A stretch of 64,000 bases of DNA from Streptomyces odonnellii (lineage in GTDB: Bacteria > Actinomycetota > Actinomycetes > Streptomycetales > Streptomycetaceae), in contig NZ_LATD01000006.1 of assembly GCF_000981895.1 (NCBI RefSeq), positions 17,409-81,408 on the forward strand. The letters run 5' to 3'. The notes under the pieces were generated by a model that saw only the letters and a list, made by a program, of their open reading frames with translations, made no database searches and was not told where the DNA came from. A program made the position numbers and the translations under genes. How positions within the stretch are numbered: the stretch's first letter is position 1; each line of letters opens with the position of its first letter. Positions 26,766 through 35,567 of this stretch are shown here, piece by piece.

Positions 26766-27848
26766 ATGGGTTCGGTTCGCGTAGCCATCGTCGGCGTGGG
26801 GAACTGCGCCGCCTCGCTGGTGCAAGGCGTCGAGTACTACAAGGACGCCGACCCGGCGGGCAAGGTACCGGGTCTGATGCACGTCCAGTTCGGCGAGTAC
26901 CACGTGCGGGACATCGAGTTCGTCGCCGCCTTCGACGTCGACGCGAAGAAGGTCGGTCTCGACCTCGCGAACGCCATCGGCGCCAGCGAGAACAACACCA
27001 TCAAGATCTGCGACGTGCCGGCCACGGGCGTCACCGTCCAGCGCGGCCACACCCTCGACGGTCTGGGCAAGTACTACCGCCAGACGATCGAGGAGTCCTC
27101 CGAGGCGCCGGTGGACATCGTCCAGACTCTCAAGGACAGGCAGGTGGACGTGCTCGTCTGCTATCTGCCCGTGGGATCCGAGGCCGCCGCGAAGTACTAC
27201 GCGCAGTGCGCCATCGACGCCAAGGTCGCCTTCGTCAACGCCCTTCCCGTCTTTATCGCCGGTACGAAGGAGTGGGCGGACAAGTTCACCGAGGCCGGGG
27301 TCCCGATCGTCGGCGACGACATCAAGTCCCAGGTCGGCGCCACCATCACACACCGCGTCATGGCGAAGCTCTTCGAGGACCGGGGTGTCGTCCTGGACCG
27401 TACGATGCAGCTCAACGTCGGCGGCAACATGGACTTCAAGAACATGCTGGAGCGCGAGCGCCTGGAGTCCAAGAAGATCTCCAAGACCCAGGCCGTCACC
27501 TCCCAGATCCCCGACCGCGATCTGGGCGCGGACAATGTCCACATCGGCCCGTCGGACTATGTCGCCTGGCTCGACGACCGCAAGTGGGCGTACGTCCGTC
27601 TGGAGGGCCGCGCCTTCGGTGATGTCCCGCTGAACCTGGAGTACAAGCTGGAGGTCTGGGACTCCCCGAACTCCGCAGGGGTCATCATCGACGCGGTGCG
27701 CGCCGCGAAGATCGCCAAGGACCGCGGCATCGGCGGCCCTGTCCTGTCGGCGTCCTCGTACTTCATGAAGTCCCCGCCGGTGCAGTACTTCGACGATCAG
27801 GCGCGGGAGAACGTCGAGAAGTTCATCAAGGGCGAGGTCGAGCGCTAG
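26766..27848 (+). CDS. ino1: Inositol-3-phosphate synthase (actinobacterial type)
   Basis: A 360-aa NAD-dependent enzyme that converts glucose 6-phosphate to inositol 3-phosphate, the entry to phosphatidylinositol and mycothiol. The Rossmann motif [17 protein letters not shown] is at residues 5-21. Conserved active-site stretches are [14 protein letters not shown] (about 217-230), [24 protein letters not shown], and [22 protein letters not shown]. Length is typical of the short bacterial form. Ribosome-binding AGGGAG precedes the ATG. It follows the PadR gene and ends before a group of three hairpins. Confidence 0.97.
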   Translation: MGSVRVAIVGVGNCAASLVQGVEYYKDADPAGKVPGLMHVQFGEYHVRDIEFVAAFDVDAKKVGLDLANAIGASENNTIKICDVPATGVTVQRGHTLDGLGKYYRQTIEESSEAPVDIVQTLKDRQVDVLVCYLPVGSEAAAKYYAQCAIDAKVAFVNALPVFIAGTKEWADKFTEAGVPIVGDDIKSQVGATITHRVMAKLFEDRGVVLDRTMQLNVGGNMDFKNMLERERLESKKISKTQAVTSQIPDRDLGADNVHIGPSDYVAWLDDRKWAYVRLEGRAFGDVPLNLEYKLEVWDSPNSAGVIIDAVRAAKIAKDRGIGGPVLSASSYFMKSPPVQYFDDQARENVEKFIKGEVER

Positions 27849-27944
27849 GTCCTGTCCGGTCGGACAGGACCTGGGGCCCGCTTGCCCCAGATGAGCCATA
27901 CGAGAAGGGTCACCGGGCAGCCGTCCGGTGACCCTTCTCGTATG
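27849..27944 (+). terminator. Triple hairpin terminator after ino1
   Basis: Three consecutive inverted repeats: GTCCTGTCCG/CGGACAGGAC (27849-27858, 27861-27870), CTGGGG/CCCCAG (27871-27876, 27885-27890), and a perfect 20-base stem (27897-27916 with 27925-27944; core GAAGGGTCACCGG). The first begins inside the last stop-codon region of ino1. The last ends 31 bases before the MFS start. Confidence 0.85.
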
Positions 27945-27975
27945 GTCCGCCGGTGCGTGTGTGACGCTGGCTCAC

Positions 27976-29259
27976 ATGCCTGTCGTACGTGATCTGCGCG
28001 TACTCCTGCGCCTCGGCCCCTTCCGCCGGCTGCTGTCGGTCCGCCTGCTGTCCCAGGCGGCCGACGGGGTCTTCCAGGTCGCGCTCGCCGCGTACGTCGT
28101 CTTCTCCCCCGAGAAGCAGACCTCGCCCGCCGCGATCGCGTCCGCCATGGCCGTACTACTGCTGCCGTACTCGCTGCTCGGCCCGTTCGCCGGTGTGCTG
28201 CTCGACCGCTGGCAGCGCCGCCAGGTCTTTCTGTACGGCAATCTGCTGCGGGCCGTTCTGGCGAGCGCCACGGCGGTGCTGATCCTGGTGTCCGTACCCG
28301 ACTGGCTCTTCTATGTCTCGGCGCTGTCCGTGACCGCCGTCAACCGGTTCGTCCTCGCCGGGCTCTCCGCCGCCCTGCCACATGTCGTCGACGACGAGCG
28401 GCTCGTCCTCGCAAACTCGATCTCCCCGACCGCGGGCACGCTCGCCGCGACCGCGGGCGGCGGTCTCGCCCTTGGCGTACGGCTGGCGATCTCGGACTCG
28501 GACGCCGCCGTGATGCTGCTGGGCGCCGCCCTCTATCTGACCGCGGCGCTCACCTCGCTTCTGCTGGCACGCGAACTGCTCGGCCCCGACAAGGCACTCG
28601 TCCAGCCACGGCTCGGTGCCGCCCTGGCCTCCACCGCACGAGGGCTCGTGGGAGGACTGCGGCATCTACGGGAACGACGGAGGGCGGCCCGCGCACTGGC
28701 CGCCATGACGGTGATGCGCTTCTGCTACGGGGCACTCACCGTGATGGTGCTGATGCTCTCCCGGTACGCCTGGACCGACCGGGACTCCGAAGGGCTGGCG
28801 CTGCTCGGGCTCGCTCTCGGCGTCTCCGGGGCGGGATTCTTCGCCGCAGCGGTACTGACTCCCTGGGCGGCCGGCCGACTCGGTCCATTCGGTTGGATGA
28901 CGGCGTGCGCGGGGGCGGCGGCCATCCTTGAACCCGCCCTGGGACTGCCGTTCGCCCCCGTACCCATACTGACCGCCGCGTTCGTTCTCGGTCTGATCAC
29001 TCAGGGCGCGAAGATCGCCACGGACACCGTGGTGCAGACGGCGGTGGACGATGCGTTCCGGGGCCGGATCTTCTCCCTATATGACGTCCTCTTCAATGTC
29101 GCCTTCGTCGGGGCTGCGGCGGTCGCCGCGCTGATGCTTCCGCCGGATGGCCGGTCGGTTCCACTCGTGGCGACAGTCGCTGTTCTCTATGCGGCCGTCA
29201 CCGTGGCGCTGATGCGCTGCTGTGGCGGCACTAGCCCTCGGCGGCCCACCACTCCCTGA
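27976..29259 (+). CDS. MFS transporter
   Basis: A 427-aa membrane protein with 12 predicted helices, of the Major Facilitator type. LLSQAADGVFQVALAAYVVF near the start and FAGVLLDRWQRRQVFLYGNLLRA (the conserved D-R..RR loop between helices 2 and 3) support this. The substrate is unknown. The start is uncertain: ATG at 27976, GTG at 27961 or GTG at 27928 are in frame; the first would avoid the terminator stem. The 3' end overlaps the convergent pcnA gene by 29 bases. Confidence 0.88.
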   Translation: MPVVRDLRVLLRLGPFRRLLSVRLLSQAADGVFQVALAAYVVFSPEKQTSPAAIASAMAVLLLPYSLLGPFAGVLLDRWQRRQVFLYGNLLRAVLASATAVLILVSVPDWLFYVSALSVTAVNRFVLAGLSAALPHVVDDERLVLANSISPTAGTLAATAGGGLALGVRLAISDSDAAVMLLGAALYLTAALTSLLLARELLGPDKALVQPRLGAALASTARGLVGGLRHLRERRRAARALAAMTVMRFCYGALTVMVLMLSRYAWTDRDSEGLALLGLALGVSGAGFFAAAVLTPWAAGRLGPFGWMTACAGAAAILEPALGLPFAPVPILTAAFVLGLITQGAKIATDTVVQTAVDDAFRGRIFSLYDVLFNVAFVGAAAVAALMLPPDGRSVPLVATVAVLYAAVTVALMRCCGGTSPRRPTTP

Positions 29260-30697
29260 GAGCGGCGACAGCCGCATCGTGCTCCATCGGCCCGTTCTCC
29301 AGCCGCAGCTCCAGCAGGAACGAGTACGCCTTGCCGATCACCGGCCCGGGGCCCACGCTCAGGATCTCCATGATCTGGTTGCCGTCCAGATCGGGCCTGA
29401 TGGCGTCCAGCTCCTCCTGCTCCTGAAGCTGCGCGATGCGCTCCTCCAGCCCGTCGTACGCGCTGGAGAGCGCGGCCGCCTTCCGCTTATTACGGGTGGT
29501 GCAGTCCGAGCGGGTCAGCTTGTGGAGTCTGTTCAGCAACGGCCCGGCGTCTCGTACATACCGGCGCACCGCGGAATCGGTCCACTCACCCGCCCCATAG
29601 CCATGGAAGCGCAGATGCAGCTCCACCAGCCGCGAGATGTCCTTCACCAGGTCGTTGGAGTACTTGAGCGCGGTCAGCCGCTTCTTGGTCATCTTCGCGC
29701 CCACCATCTCGTGGTGGTGGAAGGAGACCCGGCCGTCCTTCTCGAAGCGTCGTGTTCTGGGCTTGCCGATGTCATGCAGCAGAGCGGCCAGGCGCAGCAC
29801 CAGGTCCGGCCCGTCCTCCTCCAGATCGATGGCCTGCTCCAGCACGGTCAGCGAGTGCTCGTACACATCCTTGTGCCGGTGGTGCTCATCGCTCTCCAGC
29901 CGCAGGGCCGGCAGCTCCGGCAGTACCCGGTCGGCGAGCCCGGTGTCGACGAGCAGTGCCAGCCCCTTGCGCGGGTACGCGGAGAGCACCAGCTTGTTCA
30001 GCTCGTCCCGCACCCGCTCGGCGGAGACGATCTCGATCCGGCCGGACATGGCCTTCATGGCCGCGACCACCTCCGGAGCGACCTCGAAGTCGAGCTGCGC
30101 GGCGAACCGCGCGGCCCGGAGCATCCGCAGAGGATCGTCGGAGAACGACTCCTCGGGGGTGCTGGGTGTGCGCAGCACCCGGGCGGAGAGGTCCTCCAGC
30201 CCGCCATGAGGATCGATGAACTCCTTCTGCGGCAGCGCGACGGCCATCGCGTTCACCGTGAAGTCCCGGCGTACCAGGTCCTCCTCGATGGAGTCCCCGT
30301 ACGACACCTCGGGTTTGCGCGACGTCCGGTCGTACGCTTCCGAGCGGTACGTCGTCACCTCGATCTGGAAGCGCTGAACGGTGTCCCCGGTACGGGCGTC
30401 CTTCTGGACCCCGACCGTGCCGAAGGCGATCCCGACCTCCCAGACCGCGTCCGCCCAGGGCCTGACGATCTTCAGAACGTCCTCGGGGCGGGCATCGGTG
30501 GTGAAGTCCAGGTCATTGCCGAGCCGGCCCAGCAGGGCGTCCCTGACCGAGCCGCCGACCAGAGCGAGGCCGAATCCGGCATCCTGGAACCGGCGCGCCA
30601 GTTCATCGGCGACGGGGGACACCCGCAGCAGTTCACTGACCGCGCGGCGCTGCACCTGGCTCAGTGCGCTGGGACTGACTTCATTGGCATTCGGCAC
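29231..30697 (-). CDS. pcnA: CCA tRNA nucleotidyltransferase / poly(A) polymerase family
   Basis: A 488-aa class II nucleotidyltransferase that adds or repairs the tRNA CCA end. The catalytic head is ALVGGSVRDALLGRLGNDLDFTTDARPED (about 50-80). The RNA-binding helical part follows, and an HD domain (LRLAALLHDIGKPRTRRFE, about 300) is fused, as in the actinobacterial enzymes. It starts the conserved run with the DUF6049 protein and murJ, on the opposite strand. The mutT-type gene that separates these in mycobacteria is absent; the divergent gap is only 212 bases. Confidence 0.95.
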   Translation of the reverse strand: MPNANEVSPSALSQVQRRAVSELLRVSPVADELARRFQDAGFGLALVGGSVRDALLGRLGNDLDFTTDARPEDVLKIVRPWADAVWEVGIAFGTVGVQKDARTGDTVQRFQIEVTTYRSEAYDRTSRKPEVSYGDSIEEDLVRRDFTVNAMAVALPQKEFIDPHGGLEDLSARVLRTPSTPEESFSDDPLRMLRAARFAAQLDFEVAPEVVAAMKAMSGRIEIVSAERVRDELNKLVLSAYPRKGLALLVDTGLADRVLPELPALRLESDEHHRHKDVYEHSLTVLEQAIDLEEDGPDLVLRLAALLHDIGKPRTRRFEKDGRVSFHHHEMVGAKMTKKRLTALKYSNDLVKDISRLVELHLRFHGYGAGEWTDSAVRRYVRDAGPLLNRLHKLTRSDCTTRNKRKAAALSSAYDGLEERIAQLQEQEELDAIRPDLDGNQIMEILSVGPGPVIGKAYSFLLELRLENGPMEHDAAVAALREWWAAEG

Positions 30698-30909
30698 AAC
30701 AGAAAAGGGTACGTGCCGCGGCTGGTGCTGGCGTCCCGGTTTCGGGCCCCCAGCCTCCGATGCACGGGTTTCCGGCGGCGCATGAGATTCTTCCGATCAT
30801 GTGGAGCAGTCCCCAGCACTTCGCCACAGCGCACATCGTTACCATGCGTGGACGCAGGAACAGACAGACCACCGACGGCAGCAAACGATGACGAGGGACG
30901 GGCGAGCGC

Positions 30910-33237
30910 GTGGCGGAGGCGGCAGACTTCCAGGGGATGGGTCACTCTCCTGCCCGTCGGCGGCTACGGCGCAGAGCCTGCCTGATCGCGGGAGCGCCGC
31001 TGCTGGCCGGTCTCCTGGCCGGCACAGCGGCGGTGCCCATGGCCCATGCCACGCCCTCGGTCACGACAGGGACCCCCACGGCGGCCCCCACCGGCTCCCG
31101 CACGGTCGCCGTGGCGCTGGACACGCTGTCCCCCGGGGCTCCCGTGCAGGGCGACACACTCACCATCTCCGGCACGGTGACCAACAAGGGCAAGAAGACC
31201 GTCACCGACGCCCAGGTGGATCTGCGGGTGGGCCCGCGGCTGTACGGCAGGACCGCCATCGATGACGCCGCGGCACGCTCCGGCAGCTCCTCGTCCGACG
31301 CGGCTCCGCTCGGCGGCAAGTACAAGGTCACCTTCCCGAAGCTCGCTTCCGGGATCCCCCAGGACTTCACCCTCGCCGTACCCGTCAACAAGCTCGGGCT
31401 CGACGACGAGGGCGTCTACCAGCTCGCCGTCTCACTGACCGGCCAGACCTCGTCCGCCCCGTACCCACAGACGCTGGGCATCCAGCGGACCTTCCTGCCC
31501 TGGCAGCCGGAGGCCACCGAGAAGCGGACCGAACTCACCTATCTCTGGCCGCTGATCTCGTCGACGCACCTCTCCGCGGAGACCGGCTCGGACGACCAGC
31601 AGACACCGGTCTTCGAGAACGACGGTCTCGCTGAGGAGCTGGCCCCCGGCGGGCGGCTGGAGCAGATGGTCTCGCTGGGCAACCAGCTTCCCGTCACCTG
31701 GGTCATCGACCCCGATCTGCTCGCGACCGCCGACGCGATGACCCGTAGCTACCGCGTCAGGAGCGGAACCACCACCGTCGCGGGCACCAACCAGGCGCTG
31801 GCCATCAAGTGGCTCAACGCCCTGGAGAAGGCCGTACAGGGCCGCAAGGTCGTCGCCCTGCCGTTCGCCGACCCGGATCTGGCGGCGCTGGCCCACCGCG
31901 GCAAGGACGTCTCCGGCGCGCTCAGCCACCTTCAGCCCGCCACGGACGTGGCGGGGAAGACGGTGGAGACCGTGCTCCACGTGAAACCGTCCGTCGACTT
32001 CGCCTGGCCCGTCGACGGCGCGATCGACCCCTCGATCGTCGATGTCGCGACCTCGGCGGGCGCCCACAACGTCATCACCCGCAGCGACAGCCTCCAGGAC
32101 AACCTCTCGTACACCCCCAGCGCCGCACGGCCGATCGGCGGCGGTACGACGGCCGTGGTCGCGGACACCCGCCTCTCCACCGCCTTCCAGGGCGATATGA
32201 CGGCCGCGGGCAGCTCCACCCTCGCCGTACAGAAGTTCCTCGCGCAGTCGCTGGCCCTGACGCTCCAGGAACCCGACAACCAGCGCAGCATCGTCGTCGC
32301 CCCGCAACGGATGCCGACCGCGGCGCAGGCGCAGTCGATGGCACGCGCGCTGCGCGGTCTGGACGCGGAGCGCTGGACCGAGCCGTCCGATCTGCTCACC
32401 GCGGCGGCGGCCACGCCCGACACCGAGGCCAGCACCAAGATCCCGGGCGCCTCGCGGTACCCGAAGAAGCTGCGCGACCGGGAACTGCCCACCCAGGCGT
32501 TCCTCGACATCAAGAGGACCCAGAACCGGCTCGACAACTTCAAGGCCATCCTCAGCTCGCCGGACCGGGTGGCCGCGCCCTTCGGCAACGCGGTCGGCCG
32601 GGCGATGTCGACCTCGTGGCGCGGCGACCAGGGCTCGTCCCAGCAGTACCGCGACACCGTCGACAACTACCTGCTGGGCCTCACCACCGAGGTGCAGCTC
32701 ATCCCGAAGTCCGTCCTCACCCTGTCGGGACGCAGCGCCACCATCCCGGTGACCGTGCAGAACAAGCTGGTGCAGGGCGTCCAGAACCTGGTGCTGCGCC
32801 TCACGTCCGACAAGCCGACCCGCCTCAAGCTCGACGACGGCGCGGCCGTCGCGGAGCGGCCCATCAAGATCGACGGCGGGCACAGCCAGTCCGTGAAGTT
32901 CACCGGCGCGGGCAACGCCAACGGCCCGGTCCAGGTGACCGCGCAGCTCTACACGCAGGACGGCAAGCCGTACGGCAGCTCCATGACCTTCCAGGTGAAG
33001 GTCTCCGAGATCACGCCCACCGTGATGCTCGTCATCGCCGGCGGTGTGCTGCTGCTCGTGCTGGCCGGTGTCAAGATGTACAGCCAGCGGAAGCGGGCGG
33101 TGGCCCGCAAGGCGGCCGCTGAGCGGACGGAAACCGGGCAGGAGCAGACGGAACCCGAGCAGCCGAGTGACCCGACACCGGACACCGCACCGGAAAGCGC
33201 GGACGCGTCGGGCCCGGGTGAGAAAGTGGACCGTTGA
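30910..33237 (+). CDS. Secreted/membrane-anchored DUF6049 protein
   Basis: A 775-aa protein with an N-terminal signal (LIAGAPLLAGLLAGTAAVPMAHA), a long extracellular part (about 40-700) with mixed beta and alpha segments, one C-terminal helix (TPTVMLVIAGGVLLLVLAGVKMY) and a charged cytoplasmic tail. Matches the actinobacterial family always found upstream of murJ (the Rv3909-like gene in mycobacteria); role unknown but presumably in wall assembly. GTG at 30910. Followed by murJ after 45 bases. Confidence 0.88.
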   Translation: MAEAADFQGMGHSPARRRLRRRACLIAGAPLLAGLLAGTAAVPMAHATPSVTTGTPTAAPTGSRTVAVALDTLSPGAPVQGDTLTISGTVTNKGKKTVTDAQVDLRVGPRLYGRTAIDDAAARSGSSSSDAAPLGGKYKVTFPKLASGIPQDFTLAVPVNKLGLDDEGVYQLAVSLTGQTSSAPYPQTLGIQRTFLPWQPEATEKRTELTYLWPLISSTHLSAETGSDDQQTPVFENDGLAEELAPGGRLEQMVSLGNQLPVTWVIDPDLLATADAMTRSYRVRSGTTTVAGTNQALAIKWLNALEKAVQGRKVVALPFADPDLAALAHRGKDVSGALSHLQPATDVAGKTVETVLHVKPSVDFAWPVDGAIDPSIVDVATSAGAHNVITRSDSLQDNLSYTPSAARPIGGGTTAVVADTRLSTAFQGDMTAAGSSTLAVQKFLAQSLALTLQEPDNQRSIVVAPQRMPTAAQAQSMARALRGLDAERWTEPSDLLTAAAATPDTEASTKIPGASRYPKKLRDRELPTQAFLDIKRTQNRLDNFKAILSSPDRVAAPFGNAVGRAMSTSWRGDQGSSQQYRDTVDNYLLGLTTEVQLIPKSVLTLSGRSATIPVTVQNKLVQGVQNLVLRLTSDKPTRLKLDDGAAVAERPIKIDGGHSQSVKFTGAGNANGPVQVTAQLYTQDGKPYGSSMTFQVKVSEITPTVMLVIAGGVLLLVLAGVKMYSQRKRAVARKAAAERTETGQEQTEPEQPSDPTPDTAPESADASGPGEKVDR

Positions 33238-33282
33238 GCGATGTCGTGGCCGGTCGGCCGGGGACGATGAGGTGGGGTAACC

Positions 33283-35448
33283 ATGAACGCGCCGTACGAC
33301 GGTGACCGCGGACAGAGCGCGGGCGGCGATCCGGCGGGCCAGGTTCCGCCTTCCGCGCCGCCCGCCCAGGATCCCTATGCCCAGTCGCCCGCACAGGATC
33401 CCTATGTCCAGGAGGCCTACAACCGGGACCCCTACTGGTCCCAGGACCTCTCCGCACAGGACCCGGTGACCGAGGCGCTGTACGACCGCGCCTCGCACCC
33501 GCCGCCTCCGCCGGGCGCCTATCCGGATCCGCAGCGGCTGTACGAGCAGCCGCCAGCGCAGCAGTACGCCCCCGACCCCCGTGTCTGGGCCCAGACCCCG
33601 GCGCCCGAGCCCTCGGGACCGTCCCGCCGCCTCCCCTACGGTGACGACCCGAGGACCACCCAGTACACGGGCGTCGACGATCTCGTCTCCTGGGCCGGCG
33701 ACGAGGCCCCGCAGCAGGACGCGTTCGCCCACCTCTACCGCGACCAGCAGGGCACAGGACAGATGCTCACCGACCCGGAGCCGAAGGCCGCCCCCGCGCC
33801 GCCCGCCCCGAAGAAGCAGAGCAAGGCCGCGGGTCTGCTCAAGTCGAGCGCGGTGATGGCCGCGGGCACCCTGGTGTCCCGGCTCACCGGCTTCGTACGG
33901 AGCCTGGTGATCACCGCCGCTCTGGGCGCCGCACTGCTCGGTGACTCCTTCACCGTCGCCTACACCCTGCCGACCATGATCTACATCCTCACCGTCGGCG
34001 GCGGCCTCAACTCGGTCTTCGTACCGCAGCTCGTGCGGGCGATGAAGAACGACGAGGACGGCGGCGTCGCGTACGCCAACCGGCTGCTGACCCTCGTCAT
34101 GGTGGCGCTCGGCGCGATCGTGGCACTCGCCGTGTTCGGGGCGCCGCTGCTCGTACGCCTGATGTCGGACACGATCGCCGGCGATCCCGCCGCCAACAAC
34201 GTCGCCGTCACCTTCGCCCGCTACTGCCTGCCCACGATCTTCTTCATGGGCGTGCATGTGGTGATGGGTCAGATCCTCAACGCCCGCGGCAGGTTCGGCG
34301 CGATGATGTGGACGCCGGTCCTCAACAACATCGTGATGATCTGCACGTTCGGCCTGTTCATCTGGGTGTACGGCACGGCCGCCGACTCGGACATGACCGT
34401 ACGGACGATCCCGCCGGACGGTGTGCGGCTGCTGGGCATCGGCACCCTGCTCGGCCTTGCCGTCCAGGCCCTGGCGATGATCCCATACCTCCGCGACACC
34501 GGCTTCCGGTTCCGCCCGCGGTTCGACTGGAAGGGCCACGGCCTCGGCAAGACGGTCAAGCTGGCCAAGTGGACCGTCCTGTTCGTCCTCGCCAACCAGG
34601 CCGGTGTACTGGTCGTCACCCAGCTCGCCACCGCCGCCGGTGAGGCCTCCGGAAAGGACGGCACCGGCATCCTGGCCTACAGCAACGCCCAGCTCATCTG
34701 GGGCATGCCGCAGGCCATCATCACCGTCTCGGTCATGGCCGCGCTGCTGCCCCGGATCTCCCGGGCGGCCCACGACGGCGACCCGGGCGCGGTGCGCGAC
34801 GACATCTCCCAGGGGCTGCGCAACTCGGCGGTCGCCATCGTCCCGGTCGCCTTCGCGTTCCTGTCGCTCGGCGTCCCGATGTCGATCCTGATGTTCTCGT
34901 CCAGCGGTCTGGAATCGGCGCGGTCCATGGGCTTCATCCTGATGGCGTTCGCCCTCGGGCTGATCCCGTACTCCGTGCAGTACGTCGTGCTCCGCGGCTT
35001 CTACGCGTACGAGGACACCCGGACGCCCTTCTACAACACCGTCATCGTCGCCGTGGTCAACGCCGCGGCATCGGCGGGCTGCTACGTGGTCCTGCCGGCC
35101 CGCTGGGCCGTGGTCGGCATGGCCGCCTCGTACGGTCTGGCCTACGCGGTCGGTGTCGGTATCGCCTGGCGCAGGCTGCGGAAGCGGCTGGGCGGGGACC
35201 TGGACGGCGGCCGCGTCATGCGGACCTACGCCAGGCTCTGTCTGGCGTCCGTCCCTGGGGCCCTTGTGGCCGGCGGCATCGCGTATCTGGTCCTCCAGGG
35301 CCTCGGCGGCGGCGCCCTCGCCTCCCTGGTGGCACTGGTCGGCGGCGGTATCGCCCTGCTCGGCCTTTTCTTCGTCGCGGCGAAGAAGATGCGGATCGAA
35401 GAGCTGAACTCCATGGTCGGTATGGTGCGCGGGCGTCTCGGCCGATAG
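33283..35448 (+). CDS. murJ: Lipid II flippase MurJ (MviN)
   Basis: A 721-aa membrane protein with about 14 helices. Residues 1 to about 180 are disordered (Pro, Gln, Tyr repeats of YAQSPAQDPY type); the MVF core starts at KSSAVMAAGTLVSRLTGFVRSLVITAALG (about 187). It moves lipid II across the membrane. In mycobacteria the same protein continues into a kinase-like domain; here that domain is a separate gene immediately downstream (119-base gap). Confidence 0.95.
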   Translation: MNAPYDGDRGQSAGGDPAGQVPPSAPPAQDPYAQSPAQDPYVQEAYNRDPYWSQDLSAQDPVTEALYDRASHPPPPPGAYPDPQRLYEQPPAQQYAPDPRVWAQTPAPEPSGPSRRLPYGDDPRTTQYTGVDDLVSWAGDEAPQQDAFAHLYRDQQGTGQMLTDPEPKAAPAPPAPKKQSKAAGLLKSSAVMAAGTLVSRLTGFVRSLVITAALGAALLGDSFTVAYTLPTMIYILTVGGGLNSVFVPQLVRAMKNDEDGGVAYANRLLTLVMVALGAIVALAVFGAPLLVRLMSDTIAGDPAANNVAVTFARYCLPTIFFMGVHVVMGQILNARGRFGAMMWTPVLNNIVMICTFGLFIWVYGTAADSDMTVRTIPPDGVRLLGIGTLLGLAVQALAMIPYLRDTGFRFRPRFDWKGHGLGKTVKLAKWTVLFVLANQAGVLVVTQLATAAGEASGKDGTGILAYSNAQLIWGMPQAIITVSVMAALLPRISRAAHDGDPGAVRDDISQGLRNSAVAIVPVAFAFLSLGVPMSILMFSSSGLESARSMGFILMAFALGLIPYSVQYVVLRGFYAYEDTRTPFYNTVIVAVVNAAASAGCYVVLPARWAVVGMAASYGLAYAVGVGIAWRRLRKRLGGDLDGGRVMRTYARLCLASVPGALVAGGIAYLVLQGLGGGALASLVALVGGGIALLGLFFVAAKKMRIEELNSMVGMVRGRLGR

Positions 35449-35567
35449 ACGGGCCCGGCCGAGCGCAACCATCGTCGGCTGCCGCGTGTCGTGCATAGCG
35501 TCCGACTGTGGGCACAATTGGCTTGGCTGTTGGATAGCGCGCAACGGATGGGGAGGCAGGAGCGACG

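Noticed and set aside
31974..31987. GCTCCACGTGAAAC, parS-like
   Set aside because: Two mismatches to parS and located in a coding region; probably chance or a weak site.
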